Part shown: piece after piece, positions 1-28,689 of the stretch
How positions within the stretch are numbered: the first letter of the stretch is position 1
Layout of the letters: every line of letters starts with the position of its first letter
From: Flaccisagitta enflata
Taxonomy: Eukaryota; Chaetognatha; Sagittoidea; Aphragmophora
Length of the DNA stretch: 64,000 nucleotides
Assembly: GCA_965153355.1 (NCBI GenBank)
Contig: OZ231127.1
Location: forward strand, 48,360,001-48,424,000
Direction of reading: 5' to 3'
Program-made: the position numbers and the translations under genes
The notes under the pieces: generated by a model
What the model was told of the DNA's origin: nothing
Seen by the model: the letters and a program-made list of their open reading frames with translations, nothing else
The model's database searches: none

Positions 1-1400
1 GATAGGAAAGAAAAAAGTGAGGATGCAAAAACAAAAGATTTACAAAGAGATATATGGAGACATCTTGAGAGAAAAAGAATAACAAAAACAAAAGACTAAG
101 GTGAGCACACAATCTTGAGATGAAAGAAAATTACAGAATATGATAGGAAAAAATAGGCGAGAATGCAAAACAAAAGATTTACAAAGAGATATATGGAGAC
201 ATCTTGAGAGAGAAAAAATAACAAAAACAAAAGACTAAGGTGAGCACACAATCTTGAGATGAAAAGAAATTACAGAATATGATAGGAAAAAATAAGTGAG
301 GATGCAAAAACAAAAGATTTACAAAGAGATATATGGAGACATCTTAAGAGAATAAAAATAACAAAAACAAAAGACTAAGGTGAGCACACAATCTTGAGAT
401 GAAAAAAAATACAGAATATGATAGGGAAGAAAAAAGTGAGGAAGCAAAAACAAAAGATTTACAAAGAGATATATGGAGACATCTTGAGAGAGAAAAAATA
501 ACAAAAACAAAAGACTAAGGTGAGCACACAATCTTGAGATGAAATAAAATTACAGAATATGATAGGAAAAAATAAGTCAGGGTGCAAAAACAAAAGATTT
601 ACAAAGAGATATATGGAGACATCTTGAGAGAGAAAAAATAACAAAAACAAAAGACTAAGGTGAGCACACAATCTTGAGATAAAAAAAAAATTACAGAATA
701 TGATAGGAAAAAATAAGTGAGGATACAAAAACAAAAGATTTACAAAGAGATATATGGAGACATCTTGAGAGAATAAAAATAACAAAAACAAAAGACTAAG
801 GTGAGCACACAATCTTGAGATGAAAAAAAATACAGAATATGATAGGAAAGAAAAAAGTGAGAATGCAAAAACAAAAGATTTACAAAGAGATATATGGAGA
901 CATCTTGAGAGAGAAAAAATAACAAAAACAAAAGACTAAGGTGAGCACACAATCTTGAGATGAAATAAAATTACAGAATATGATAGGAAAAAATAAGTCA
1001 GGACGCAAAAACAAAAGATTTACAAAGAGATATATGGAGACATCTTGAGAGAGAAAAAATAACAAAAACAAAAGACTAAGGTGAGCACACAATCTTGAGA
1101 TAAAAAAAAAATTACAGAATATGATAGGAAAAAATAAGTGAGGATACAAAAACAAAAGATTTACAAAGAGATATATGGAGACATCTTGAGAGAATAAAAA
1201 TAACAAAAACAAAAGACTAAGGTGAGCACACAATCTTGAGATGAAAAAAAATTACAGAATATGATAGGAATGAAAAAAGTGAGGATACAAAAACAAAAGA
1301 TTTACAAAGAGATATATGGAGACATCTTGAGAGAGAAAAAATAACACAAACAAAAGACTAAGGTGAGCACACAATCATGAGATGAAAAAAAATACAGAAT
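1..1400. repeat. ~140-bp satellite array, trimeric higher-order
   Basis: About ten head-to-tail copies of a ~140-bp A-rich monomer, recognisable by 'ggagacatcttgagag' and 'aaggtgagcacacaatc'. Variants recur every third copy (for example GAATAAAAATAAC near 350, 770 and 1190; 'agtcaggg/agtcagga' near 575 and 996), giving a ~421-bp higher-order period. The array enters from the left edge, so its full length is unknown. The open frames across it are a by-product of its composition and not genes. Confidence 0.93.
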
Positions 1401-1785
1401 AAAGAAGATAGAAGAAAAAGAAAAGGTTAGCACGCAAAATAAAAAAAAAATAAAAAAAACTTTCCCAGGACTAAGTGGATCTGGCGATCCACAAAAACTT
1501 AAGCGTTGCCAACAAACTGACGAATTGACTGTCAAAACAACTTATCGATAGTGAGCTATTGAATCGCATATGACTAATTGTAAAAAAATTGTAAAAACTG
1601 CCATAACGACTGCTCTGACTCCTTCCTTGAGACCGAACTAGTATCCCTCACCTAGTCTGTCCGCTGTTAACTCTTCCGCATGACTGATCGACGGAAGGAC
1701 CGACCGACCGACCAACCGAAAAAATGCTTATATAGAGTCGCGTCGCAAGCGAATAAAAAGTCCATCAATTATATGTTTCTTACAG
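1401..1785. other. Intron or 5' flank of the receptor gene
   Basis: Unique-looking AT-rich sequence between the satellite and the first recognised exon. It holds a short GACC/GACG-rich stretch near 1688-1715 of the kind that accompanies the dispersed hairpin repeats, then a polypyrimidine tract and TACAG acceptor ending at 1785. No exon was found in it. Confidence 0.5.
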
Positions 1786-18661
<16,876 letters not shown>

Positions 18662-18863
18662 GACTTTTATTCTGCTATCTATGTCAGTAAGTAAAAGGGT
18701 TAAAACAAAATTACATATGTTTGCATAGTTGTAGATAGTGGAAAGACCTACAGAAAAATGACAAAAGGAATCATGGCAGCTGAGGGCAGATGATAGGAAG
18801 AGGCGAGTTAATACTAATAGATAGACGGATAGATGGATGGATAGATAGATAGGTTGATAAATA

Positions 18864-19428
18864 CAGTATGATTCATCTCGTTTGCAACATTTGATGAGGA
18901 AGTAACTCCCAAAGTAATAAAGATGATCAAATTAAAAACAAAATTTTCTAAAAGATGAATGTCTTGCAATTTCTTTTAAACAGTTTAAAAGTTTTTTTTT
19001 CCAAAAAATGACCCTCTTCTCTCATACATACTAACAATTTTGGTATTCAAAATATACCATTTTGTCATGCTCTCAGTTAAATTGATTTTCATTAGGTTTG
19101 TCTCATTTCTCAACATTTGAGTTATTGATGCCGGATTAGCTCAAAATTAAGGATGTTCAATAGATTTCTTTGAAACAAAGAGAAAAAAATGACCTTTTAG
19201 CATCATTTCTGGAAAAAAAGTTAAAAAAGTAGCATTTTTTTTTGCAAAAATTAACTTGAGCTCTTTATATGCCAATAGCATCAGATTTTTCTTTAATATA
19301 TTTAAAAAATGTTCATAAGATATTGCAAGACATTCATCTTTCAGAAACTTTTTTTCAAAATTCAATTTTCTTTATTACTTCAGGAGTTACGTCCTCATCA
19401 CATGTTGCAAACGAGATGAATCATACTG
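18864..19428. mobile_element. 565-bp TA-flanked MITE (copy 2)
   Basis: Near-perfect long inverted repeats: left CAGTATGATTCATCTCGTTT, right arm complementary and ending TCATACTG; TA outside both. The arms pair for more than 100 bp (including GCAAGACATTCATCTTT). No open frame of note. Confidence 0.85.
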
Positions 19429-19429
19429 T

Positions 19430-20037
19430 AGATATATAAATATACATATATACAGTAGATGTCTTCTAGACGTGGAAATTTGGGGGAATTCATATCAGGA
19501 AAACAAGTAGATATTAAGGACTGATATTTGAAATATAATCTAATAAAAGGATGTTTTCAGGTGTGTCAATATACATAAGGTTTTTTGATGAGACCATCAA
19601 CATCAGACAGCAAAAAGTATTAAATTTTAAGACTTTTAGCATTTTTATTTTGTAAAATTTCATTCGTCTTGCATTTTTTTCAAAACCCTTTTTCAGCCGC
19701 TAATTTGTATATTGCTGTGTTGATGATTTTGTATTTGTATCATTGCTCATAAACTTAATCAAATTTGAACGCATGAATATCTTAGTGCTTATTCTAATTG
19801 TAGCAAGATAAAGGTTGTTTAGTTATCACCGAAGTTTTGTTGAGTCCTTCCATTTAAGAGACTTTATACCAAAATTCAACTAAATTAGTTGGTCACTTTT
19901 AGGCTGGTAGGCTGGTTGGGCCATTTGAGGTGGCCCGATGTTAACATACGCATAGGCTGCAAAGCGGCTTACCCTAGGGCAACTTCACTCCAAATATGAA
20001 GCAAATCGGTCAAGGCGTTCAAAAGTTGGCCCATTTT
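19430..20037. other. AT-rich sequence without recognised features
   Basis: No exon, RNA gene or clear repeat seen apart from a short ATATATA tract near 19,435-19,455. Confidence 0.4.
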
Positions 20038-20162
20038 TAGGTGCGACAAAGCACCTCTATAACTGGCTGTGTCCGTTGGTTGGTTGGTTGGTCTGTCGGT
20101 CGGGTAACGCATTCGTTCGACGATCCACACGTCGCACCTTATTGGCCTACTTGGCCTTGTTA
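20038..20162 (+). repeat. Dispersed hairpin repeat variant
   Basis: AGGTGCGACAAAGCACCTCTATAA start (stem GGTGC-GACAAA-GCACC), TTGGTTGG/GTCGG tract and end CCTACTTGGCCTTGTT. Confidence 0.65.
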
Positions 20163-20271
20163 AAAGTGTGGACGACGACGACACCCACCCGCCTCGAATT
20201 ATAGTCCGCGTCGGAATGGTATTCCGTGGCAGACAAAAAAGGCCGGCTATCTATGCGGGCGGGTAGGGGGC

Positions 20272-20304
<33 letters not shown>

Positions 20305-20463
20305 CGAGAGCAAGACAGAGACCGCGAGATGTTTTAATCTTTAAATCCCTGGCTCAGCATATTCTTATGATATTCTTATTTTTTTGCCAAATCTGAGGCT
20401 GATGTTCTTATAAACATTATTCTTATAAAAAGAAAAGCCTTCACTCCGTAGAATTATTGTTAA

Positions 20464-20719
20464 ACCTTTTTGCAATTGGTTTGAGCATACAGTTACCTCC
20501 CGCTATACATGACGCAAGGGTAGCGAACTTTTCATTTTACTCAATATGACGTTGAACGAAAATCGCTTTTAAAAAAACTCGTCGCTCATCAATTTCCTAT
20601 TGCTACCCTTAGAAGATAATTAAGGGAGTGCTTTCCTGCCTATATAAAGCGGATTTCCGTCATCCTCGCGTCATGTATAGCGGGAAGTAGCTGTATGCTC
20701 AAACCAGTTGCAAAAAGGT
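20464..20719. mobile_element. 256-bp long-TIR MITE
   Basis: Arms of ~50 bp: left ACCTTTTTGCAATTGGTTTG..., right ...CAAACCAGTTGCAAAAAGGT on the same strand, i.e. inverted. Both contain TGTATAGCGGGA in complementary orientation. The centre has CCTATATAAAGCG. No clear target duplication found. Confidence 0.7.
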
Positions 20720-20819
20720 ACTGTCATTACCAGTAAAGGCGGCTCTCGCCGACCGGAAAAAAATGGTAAGATTGTTTTTGTTTTTTCAGTTCCTTCTCTC
20801 TCCTCATTACATTCTCACG

Positions 20820-20820
<1 letters not shown>

Positions 20821-20853
<33 letters not shown>

Positions 20854-20911
20854 TGTTTATGTGTGTGTGTGTGTCTGTGTGTGTCTGTGTTTGTGTGTAT
20901 GTGTGTGTGTG

Positions 20912-20947
<36 letters not shown>

Positions 20948-21014
20948 ACCCTCTCTCTGTCTCTGTCTCTCTCTGTCTCTCTCTGTCTCTCTCTCTCTGT
21001 CTCTTTCTCTCTCA

Positions 21015-21095
<81 letters not shown>

Positions 21096-21285
21096 CATGT
21101 CTTATTTTTTTTCTCCCTCCCCCTCCCTCCCTCTCTTTCCCCCTCTCTCTCTCCCTCTCTCTCTTTCCCTCTCTCACCCTCTCTTTCCTACTCTCTCCAT
21201 CACTCTCCCCTCTCTCCCTCCCTCCCTCTCTTCCTCCCTCTCTCTCTACATCCCTCCCTCTCTCTCTACATCCCTCCCTCCCGCT
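20821..21285. repeat. TG / CTGT / TC compound microsatellite
   Basis: (TG)n, (CTGT)n, (TC)n and CCCTCCCT blocks in succession. Ser-Leu and Cys-Val ORFs on this stretch are artefacts. Confidence 0.97.
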
Positions 21286-21507
21286 CTGGGTGTATCTTCT
21301 GGAAGCGAAAACAACCAAAGGCTTAAATTGTTTCATAGCAAATAGGACCAAAGGCGAAAAAATAGTTTTCGCTCTACCACCGATTTTGTGGCTGCATTAA
21401 ATAAAAACTTTTCTTCTAAAATTGGTCAAATTTCGAAAATTTTGCTGTCAGAATCGGCTGAATTACGAAAAAAGGAAAGGGAGGAAAGAAGGAAGGGAGG
21501 AAGGGAG

Positions 21508-21509
<2 letters not shown>

Positions 21510-21561
<52 letters not shown>

Positions 21562-21615
21562 CAGACATACAGACATACAGACAGACAGAGAGAAAGAGAG
21601 ACAGAGAGAGAGAGA
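21510..21615. repeat. (GA)n and ACATACAG repeat
   Basis: ~22 GA units, then three CATACAGA units and more GA. Confidence 0.95.
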
Positions 21616-21975
21616 CGGTAAGTAGATTGGACAATGGACTATACACTTAATCACAAAAGAAAATTAGGAAAATGGCCTTGCTTACAACTTTGGTCCCGCA
21701 AATTAACAAGGTCATTAGACCTAAGTCGTGTGCATCAGCAGTTTCACAAAAGGTTAGGCAGACAGACATACAGTCAGACAGACTAGCGTTTCTAAAGATG
21801 ACCCTTAGATCAGTGGTCTCCACCTACCAGTGTAATCTTTAATGTTCAAAAGTGTTAAAAAATGCAAAAAAATGCCTTTAAAGTTAGTTGTGTTGGACCG
21901 ACGGACCGATGGACCGAGGGACCAAAAAGTCAGGCAACCATTTAATCACGAAAATTTTGCTTGAATTAAAATCAT

Positions 21976-22010
21976 TTCCACTAAAGCACAACATCGTGCT
22001 TCGGTGGAAT
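21976..22010. other. Hairpin (imperfect), CCACTAAAGCAC type
   Basis: CCACTAAAGCAC - AACATC - GTGCTTCGGTGG forms a 12-bp stem with two mismatches. Same hairpin as at 22,739-22,774. Confidence 0.6.
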
Positions 22011-22377
22011 GAAGAATAACCTGTGCTTTTTATAATTCGGGGTTCAGTGGAATTGGAAATAACTGATTTTGTCATTGTAGCAGAGATGATCAAAGTAATT
22101 TTCAGTCACTTTCATCTGAAGATATCATCTTCTTTGTTTAAACCTCGTACTTTTTATTTCACCTAAGTAGACCTACTAAATAAAGAAAATGTTGATACCA
22201 AAAGTAAAATATTTGTTTACATCCACTAAGTTTTTATCCCAATGAAAAATCAATGTGGGGAAAACTTTTTTTTTCATAAAGACATATATTCATGTGATAG
22301 GAAAAAAATTTTGTCATGAAAAAAAAAACTTAAAAAAAAAATTAAGAAATATTTTCTAAGGATAACAATTTATGTAA

Positions 22378-22578
22378 ACAAGGCCAGAAACACAGCTACC
22401 GAAGTCGCGTGCGGGTGGGCAGGGGCCATATTTGAGGTCATCAGCCCATTTTGGCAAGAGCAGTGAGGTCAAAGAAATAAAGTCATAAAAAAAGTAAAGT
22501 GTTACCAACCGACCAGCCAACCAACCAACCAACAGACTGACAGACAAAGCGGGTTGTAGAACCGCGTGCACGCAACTA
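22378..22578 (-). repeat. Dispersed hairpin repeat, minus orientation
   Basis: Starts AACAAGGCCAGAAACACAGC and ends GTGCACGCAACTAAAAA. CCAACCAACCAACC and GACAGACAAAGC reproduce the reverse complement of the plus-strand copies. A detached hairpin GAGTTGCGTAGCACGCAACT lies at 22,849-22,869. Confidence 0.7.
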
Positions 22579-22738
22579 AAAAAGAAACCCATCTTTATTT
22601 GAAAAAGAGAAATAAAAAAAAATTCTAATTTTACTAAAAAGAATTGTAGTGACCAATCAAAGAAAAACTGGATTGACTATTTATTTTATTGCTATTTGAA
22701 AAGAGGTCAAGAGTCAATCCACTGAAGCACGAATTCCA

Positions 22739-22774
22739 ATTCCACTGAAGCACAAAGTCGTGCTTCAGTGGAAT
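22739..22774. other. Perfect 15-bp-stem hairpin
   Basis: CCACTGAAGCAC (22,742-22,753), loop AAAGTC, GTGCTTCAGTGG (22,760-22,771), with three further flanking pairs. Not part of a gene I can identify. Confidence 0.7.
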
Positions 22775-23433
22775 GAGGCCTTACTGGTCTCATTTCCAGC
22801 TCAAAGTTTGCGATTCAGTGACTAGCTCCCAAAAAGTGGCTTAAAGAGTTGCGTAGCACGCAACTAAAAATCAACCTTGCATAAGGCAGAAAAGCCAATT
22901 GTTTTACTCATCATCTTCTAGTTAGCTTAGTAGTGACCTTACCTTGATTTTCTAATTCTTTTTTGAAGATCTAATAATGCGTGTCAAGTAACACTTTTTC
23001 CACACTTTTTTTCTTGCGTGAAATGTTTTTAAAGATTTCATTCTCATTTAAGTTTTCTTTCCCCTGAAGAAAGTCTATTGGTTCAATGCACAGTAAACAT
23101 CCCAGGAATCAGGTTGTTCAATCGAAATGTATGCCCTCCTTCTGGGTTTGGTTCATCTTCAGTCAATGGATATTTTGCATATTCATTCTGTGTACAAAGG
23201 TTTCATTTTCTGGAAGTGGACTCGTTTACAGCATTCTGTTGTTAACGTATTTGGCATTACAAATAAACGGCTGTAGTACATTGAGAAACTCAAATTCATG
23301 TATAAGACATGCTGCACAATCATATCAATTTTTTTATTCATTCACTTTTGAGTCAATTTTTTTTTCAGTCACTCAAACATTTGAAATACGAATACAGCTG
23401 ATTCTGACATGTTTTTTCCCCATCTCTATCATT

Positions 23434-23760
23434 TTGGCCTTGAGGCTGGGATTTGGGCCTCAAGGCTGGGATTTGGGTCTTGAGGCTGGGATTTGGGCCT
23501 CAAGGCTGGGATTTTGTCCTCGGGGCTGGGATTTTGTCCTCTAGGTTGGGATTTGGGCCTTCAGGCTGGGATTTGGGCCTCCAGGCTGTGATTTGGGCCT
23601 CCTGGTTGGGCTTAGGGCTGCAAGGCAGGAATTTGGGCCTGGAGGCTGGGGTTTGAGTCCAGGGGGGGGGATGGACAGAGAAGGAGAAGGAGAAGGAGGA
23701 GAAAATTCCCCATATAGGTGAAAGCATAGGACATCGACCCCTTCGGGGCCGCTGCCCAAA
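23434..23760. repeat. GGCCTC minisatellite with one cassette arm
   Basis: ~11 copies of a 20-bp AGGCTGGGATTTGGGCCTCA unit, then AGGACATCGACCCCTTCGGG and GCCGCTGCCC (23,730-23,757), the right arm of the cassette seen in full at 57.4-58.1 kb. No left arm found. Confidence 0.8.
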
Positions 23761-24151
23761 AAGGAATACTTCCATGAGAAATAAAAGCGAGCTGTCAACC
23801 CATGAAAAAGTTTTTATGTTAGCGATATTGATGGCGCACTATGCATCAAAATGCACCATGGGCGCAATAGTGCGGCATCAATGGGCCGCTGGAAGACTGT
23901 AGTCACTGTACCATCTGTTTCACATCTTATCACGCCAAAGAAAACGTTGCCATTTGACATTGAAATATGGTTTCAATTTTTTTGCCCCTAAATTTGATAA
24001 AGCTGAGAATTCCATTCTCCACATCAATTCAAAGTTATCCCTAGACTTTGGAGACAGTAGGATTTTCTTTCGTGTGATTTCATGTGAAACACCCTGTAGA
24101 TGACAAGAGACCCTGCTGGTGGTAGACTCATCCAGAAAATATCATGGACAA

Positions 24152-24796
24152 TAGCTTGTACTGAAATGACAATAAACAATAAAATCAGAACTCCACAAGT
24201 AGTTCTTATTGTGGGGCTGTCTTGGGCTTCCAATGACATCACTTTTGGTCTGAAAAAATTGCATCTTGCTCTCCGCGCCTTACCTTGAATTTTCCTTCAG
24301 CCTATGGGAAACCAAAAATCTAAAAATGATTAAATCTATGTTTTGACTGCAGATTTGAAATCTGCAGAAAAAACTGTTAATTGAGAGTGCTTTCCTTTTA
24401 TCAATATTCTAACTAGAAGGTGCTCAAAATAAGTGTCAAAGTTTGCAAAACTTACCTTTCTCTTTTATTTATATGTAAAATCGCCAAACTTACCTTTTTT
24501 TATATCTTTAAGATGAATTTTGACTATGATCCCGAAGGAATATTGAAAAAAAGGAAAGCACTTTCAATTAACAGTTTTTTCTGCAGATTTTAAATTTGCA
24601 GTCAAAACAGAGATTTAAGCACTTTGAAATTTTTGGCTTCCCATAGGCTGAAGGAAAATTCAAGGTAAGGCGCGGACAGCAAGATGCAAATTTTTCAGAC
24701 CAAAATTGATGCCATTAGAAGCCCAAGACAGCCCTACAACAAGAACTACTTGTAGAATTCTGATTTTATTGCTTTTAGTCATTTAGGTACAAGCTA
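24152..24796. mobile_element. 645-bp hAT-like foldback element
   Basis: Flanked by a perfect 8-bp direct repeat ATGGACAA (24,144-24,151 and 24,797-24,804). Terminal TAGCTTGTAC / GTACAAGCTA; arms complementary over ~300 bp (for example GGGCTGTCTTGGGCTTC and its complement). No transposase. A second, right-truncated copy starts at 35,014. Confidence 0.88.
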
Positions 24797-24993
24797 ATGG
24801 ACAACCTAGGCCGGGCAATGCAGTTGTTCACGTATTGATGGAACGTTCAAAATTTTGTGTTCCACTTGCTGGGAAGGAGGTTGTTGACAAAAAAAAAAAT
24901 GGAAACACTTCCTTGGGTGCATGTGCAGTCCTGCAAACTGGACTGGACTGGGCCGTAGTTTCCTCAGGGTGGGATGGGAAGGAAGACATACAA

Positions 24994-25185
<192 letters not shown>

Positions 25186-25359
25186 TCGAGATCGGGCTTG
25201 TTCTTTTTCGCTTTCTGGCTTCAGCAAGTTCCAAAGAAAGGGTAATGAATCCAGTACTAGATAGTCCTCATTTCGAAAATATTTTTTGCGCAATGAGGTA
25301 GAAATGGATTTTTGCTTCAACGCCAGCCCAAAATTTTCGCTAACAGGGGCTTCCCCCCC

Positions 25360-25572
25360 CGCTCTCCCACTCTCCCTTTCCTTCCCCTGCTCCCTCCCTC
25401 CCTCCCTCTCCCTCTCTACCTCTGTCTCCTTCCCTCTCCCTCCCCCTCTCCCTCCCCCTCTCCCTCCCTCCCTCTCCCTCCCTCCCTCCCCCTCCCTCTC
25501 CCTCCCTCCCTCCCTCTCACTCCCTTTCCCTCCCTCCCTCCCTCTCCCTCCCTCCCTCTCCCTCCCTCCTGC
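25360..25572. repeat. (CCCT)n/(CCTC)n microsatellite
   Basis: C-rich pyrimidine tract, strongly strand-asymmetric; the ORFs are low complexity. Confidence 0.96.
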
Positions 25573-25599
25573 CCTCTGCTGAACTCATTTTTGTTGTAA

Positions 25600-28222
25600 C
25601 ATAGGGCCCAAAATTGATGAAAAAGAAAGAAAAATGTGGAAAATGTGAAAAAATAAAAAAAGATTGAAAAATTCATAGCGCCTAAAGTATTGATCCGACA
25701 GTGCCCAGCTTTTTTCCAGAAGGTGTAAAAAAGTGCCCTCTTTCACCCTGTACCAATTTCAACCCCAGCCACGGGCGAGCCTAGTCCTGCCCCAACTTCC
25801 CCAAATCGGCGCAAGCGAAAAAGGGAAACATTATTTCCTAACCCGGAACTCAAAAAATCGAAAAACGTTTTTCGATTTTTTTCCAAATAAACATGCTTAG
25901 ATTTATTAGGACTTAGGGTTTGTGCCCTAATATGGAGATATTTGTCGCCATACTGAGATAATTGGCATGAGAAACGAGGCGTACAAGCCCCCCCCCCCCC
26001 CAATTAAAAAATAGATGTCAAGGTACCAAAAAATTTTATCTACTATAGTCGAATATCCGTTATTGCGTGCATTTTTAGATCTATCATAAACGGATTTCCA
26101 TTACTCCGTTATAGCGGGATTTAACTGTCGAGAGCAAGAGCGCACTTGATTAAAAACTGGTTGTGCTATTCATCTCAACTCAAATGTCATTCTTGACATT
26201 TTTAGCAGCGGGATTTGCTCTTGAAATTGCCATTAAAATTTTCCATCACAATGAGTAGGTAAAACAAGTTTGTCAATCAACTTGAATTGAAATCTGGATA
26301 CAGTTACAACTTACGACCCGCTATAACGGATCCAAGAGTAACAAAATCCGTCTATAACAGACATAAAATCTTGGTCCCTTCAGTTGATTTCTTTTAATTT
26401 CTTAGTCTTTTAGTCCCTTGACATCTATTGCGGGGTCTAACTGTTTGCTTTGTCCGTGTATCCGTGCATCAACCAGTTTGTTGGACCAACAAGGCCAACA
26501 CCTTTCAGTCCCGTGCGGTTGTTAAGACCATAAGACCATGATATCAAAAAACTAAAAGACAAAATATGAATTGTCTTGAAATAACGTAAATAACATATAC
26601 GATAAAAAAAAGCTAAGCGTGACCGACCAACGGACCGACCGACAAACAGTGCGGGTCATAGAGTCGCGTGCATGCGACTAAAAACAATATCAAATCTTTT
26701 CTGTAGAAGTTATGGGCCTTAATTTCACCAAAACTGGGTGCACATGCTGGAAGTATATACTTTTTTGACAAACTTCTCTTGCACTAAAAAAACGGAAGAT
26801 AAATGCATGGTCTTAAAATTCTGTAATCATTCATGAAAAGAACCGCCGCTCAAAAAAGATCCTTAAAACACACTCTACTAAGTTCCGTCGCCTGAAAGCT
26901 TCGATAGTGAACGGAATTTGTTGAGTTAGAATTAGTTTATTTTTTTTTTAAGATGAAGACGCTCAGACCAAGGAGCAAATATGCGATGCTGTTATTAAGA
27001 TGACATCAAAGGATGGATTCATCATTAATATTCCTAGTTAAGAGCTTTGCTTTGGAATCTGTGGACTAGTACTGAATAGCTTTCTAACGAAAAAAATGTT
27101 TCATGTGATTACGGCCAAAGTAATCATGTGATCGCCATACAACTCACCTAGGATTAGTCCAGGGGTTGGATGGTTATTCATGCAAAATTTCAGAAAATTT
27201 CATACAACACTTTTTTGGCTACGCTAATTTGAAATTTTTGGATAGGTAGGCTGGTTCGGCTGGTTGCAATATCTGAAATTTCTTGAATCTTTACATATTA
27301 GTAAACAAGGTCAAATAATGTTACCACACAAAAAATCAAGTCAATCCGTCGATCCGTTCAAAAGATATGAGCTTTCAAAGTTTGGGTAAAAAAAGTCACG
27401 ACAATTTCCGCCACTTAGAGAAAAAAAGTCACAAACATGTTTTGTTCTCAGACTTAGCGTATTTCACGCTTGAGCGCTCATAAAATCATGAACTACCTTT
27501 CGTCTTTTGATCACTACACCTGAAATATTAGGAGTATTTGAAAAGTAAGAACAACCGAGGAAAGCTTAAATGCTAGGCTATCTAATGATGTAAAATTTGA
27601 TAGTATTATTTTTAAAAATGTAGCAACGCGGTCACTCCTTCAGACCGGCCACTTTAAAAGTTGAATTGGTAAATCCCTCTAGACAGGCGAAGACGAGCGA
27701 AGGTTTAGATCTAGATATGTCAAAAGATTGTATCAGTTGCAACGGAGATCGGTAAGCGGGGAAGTCAGGGTAATAACTTTTGTTTCATTTACCTAACAAC
27801 CAGGAGGCCGCCCTTAGAAACGTACCCACAATTCTCTCATGTTCCTTTCCCTGTTGATGATCTGATCCAAGATACTTTTGAATATTAACACACCCGAACG
27901 ATGGGTGTTGGAAGCAAATTTGATTTTAAGCAATGTTCCTTCAAAAAATTTCTCATAATATTGATATTTTAGCGGGAGTAAATGGAAATGTGTTTCCATA
28001 GCAACCAACACTCATGGTCAATAAAGCATCCTTTTAATAGTTTATATTCCAAATATTATCCCTTTATATTCAATTGTCTTCTCAATATGTATTTGCCGTA
28101 TTTCCAAGTCTAGACGACATCTATTGTATAGTTCGATGGATAATTAGATAGATAGCCTGTCTTGTTTACTGTGGGAATAGCCTTTCATTCACATATTTAC
28201 CTGCTTGTTCCTTCTTCTGCAG
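25600..28222. other. Repeat-derived intergenic stretch
   Basis: Contains C-rich tracts (25,990), pogo/Tigger-like ends near 26,045-26,140 and 26,315-26,430 (CTATAACGGATCC; TTATAGCGGGATTTAACTG), and a minus-strand hairpin-repeat copy at ~26,440-26,693 ending GTGCATGCGACTAAAAA. 26.7-28.2 kb shows no exon I can support. Confidence 0.5.
26440..26693 (-). repeat. Dispersed hairpin repeat, minus orientation, diverged
   Basis: GACCGACCAACGGACCGACC, then AGAGTCGCGTGCATGCGACT at the end, the diverged hairpin, followed by AAAAA. Confidence 0.6.
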
Positions 28223-28374
28223 TGGAACTTGGAGTGTTTCCGGGTTATCTCTACGTGTGGCAAGGATGAAGAAGCGGAAGAACGATTGTGGTGATAACTT
28301 ACTTTACCACCATCACCACGGCTCACGGCCACCTCATATCTATTTGAACCATCACCAGTTTAGGAAATCAATCA
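28223..28374 (+). CDS. Possible 3'-terminal exon, plus strand
   Basis: Strong acceptor CCTTCTTCTGCAG. In phase 2 the frame runs GTWSVSGLSLRVARMKKRKN through HHHH and ends ITM-TAG at 28,374, and it joins in phase to the alternative reading of 18,566-18,687. In phase 0 it gives only ~24 codons. An AATAAA occurs near 28,668. It may be a distal receptor tail or an unrelated gene end. Confidence 0.35.
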
Positions 28375-28689
28375 CAATGTAGAAAAAGTAAAACAAATAA
28401 CCCTAAAGGCACAAAATCGTATCTGATCATGTGCCATCGTCAACGTTGATGAATATCTTTTTTTATTCGTCAGCGGAATGTGAATCAAAACATCAGCGAG
28501 ATCTAGGCCCATCGCAAGATTGTAGCAGAAAGAAATTAGAGGACACGAATGGGATCAATGTAATTATAACGATTACTTTAATACGTCTTTTTGATTGCGA
28601 GTTGTTTGAATAATTTTAAACATACAAAGCATCCAGGCTCGATGAAGAGTTTTTTAACTTGTTAATAATAAACCGACTAGTTACATCAA

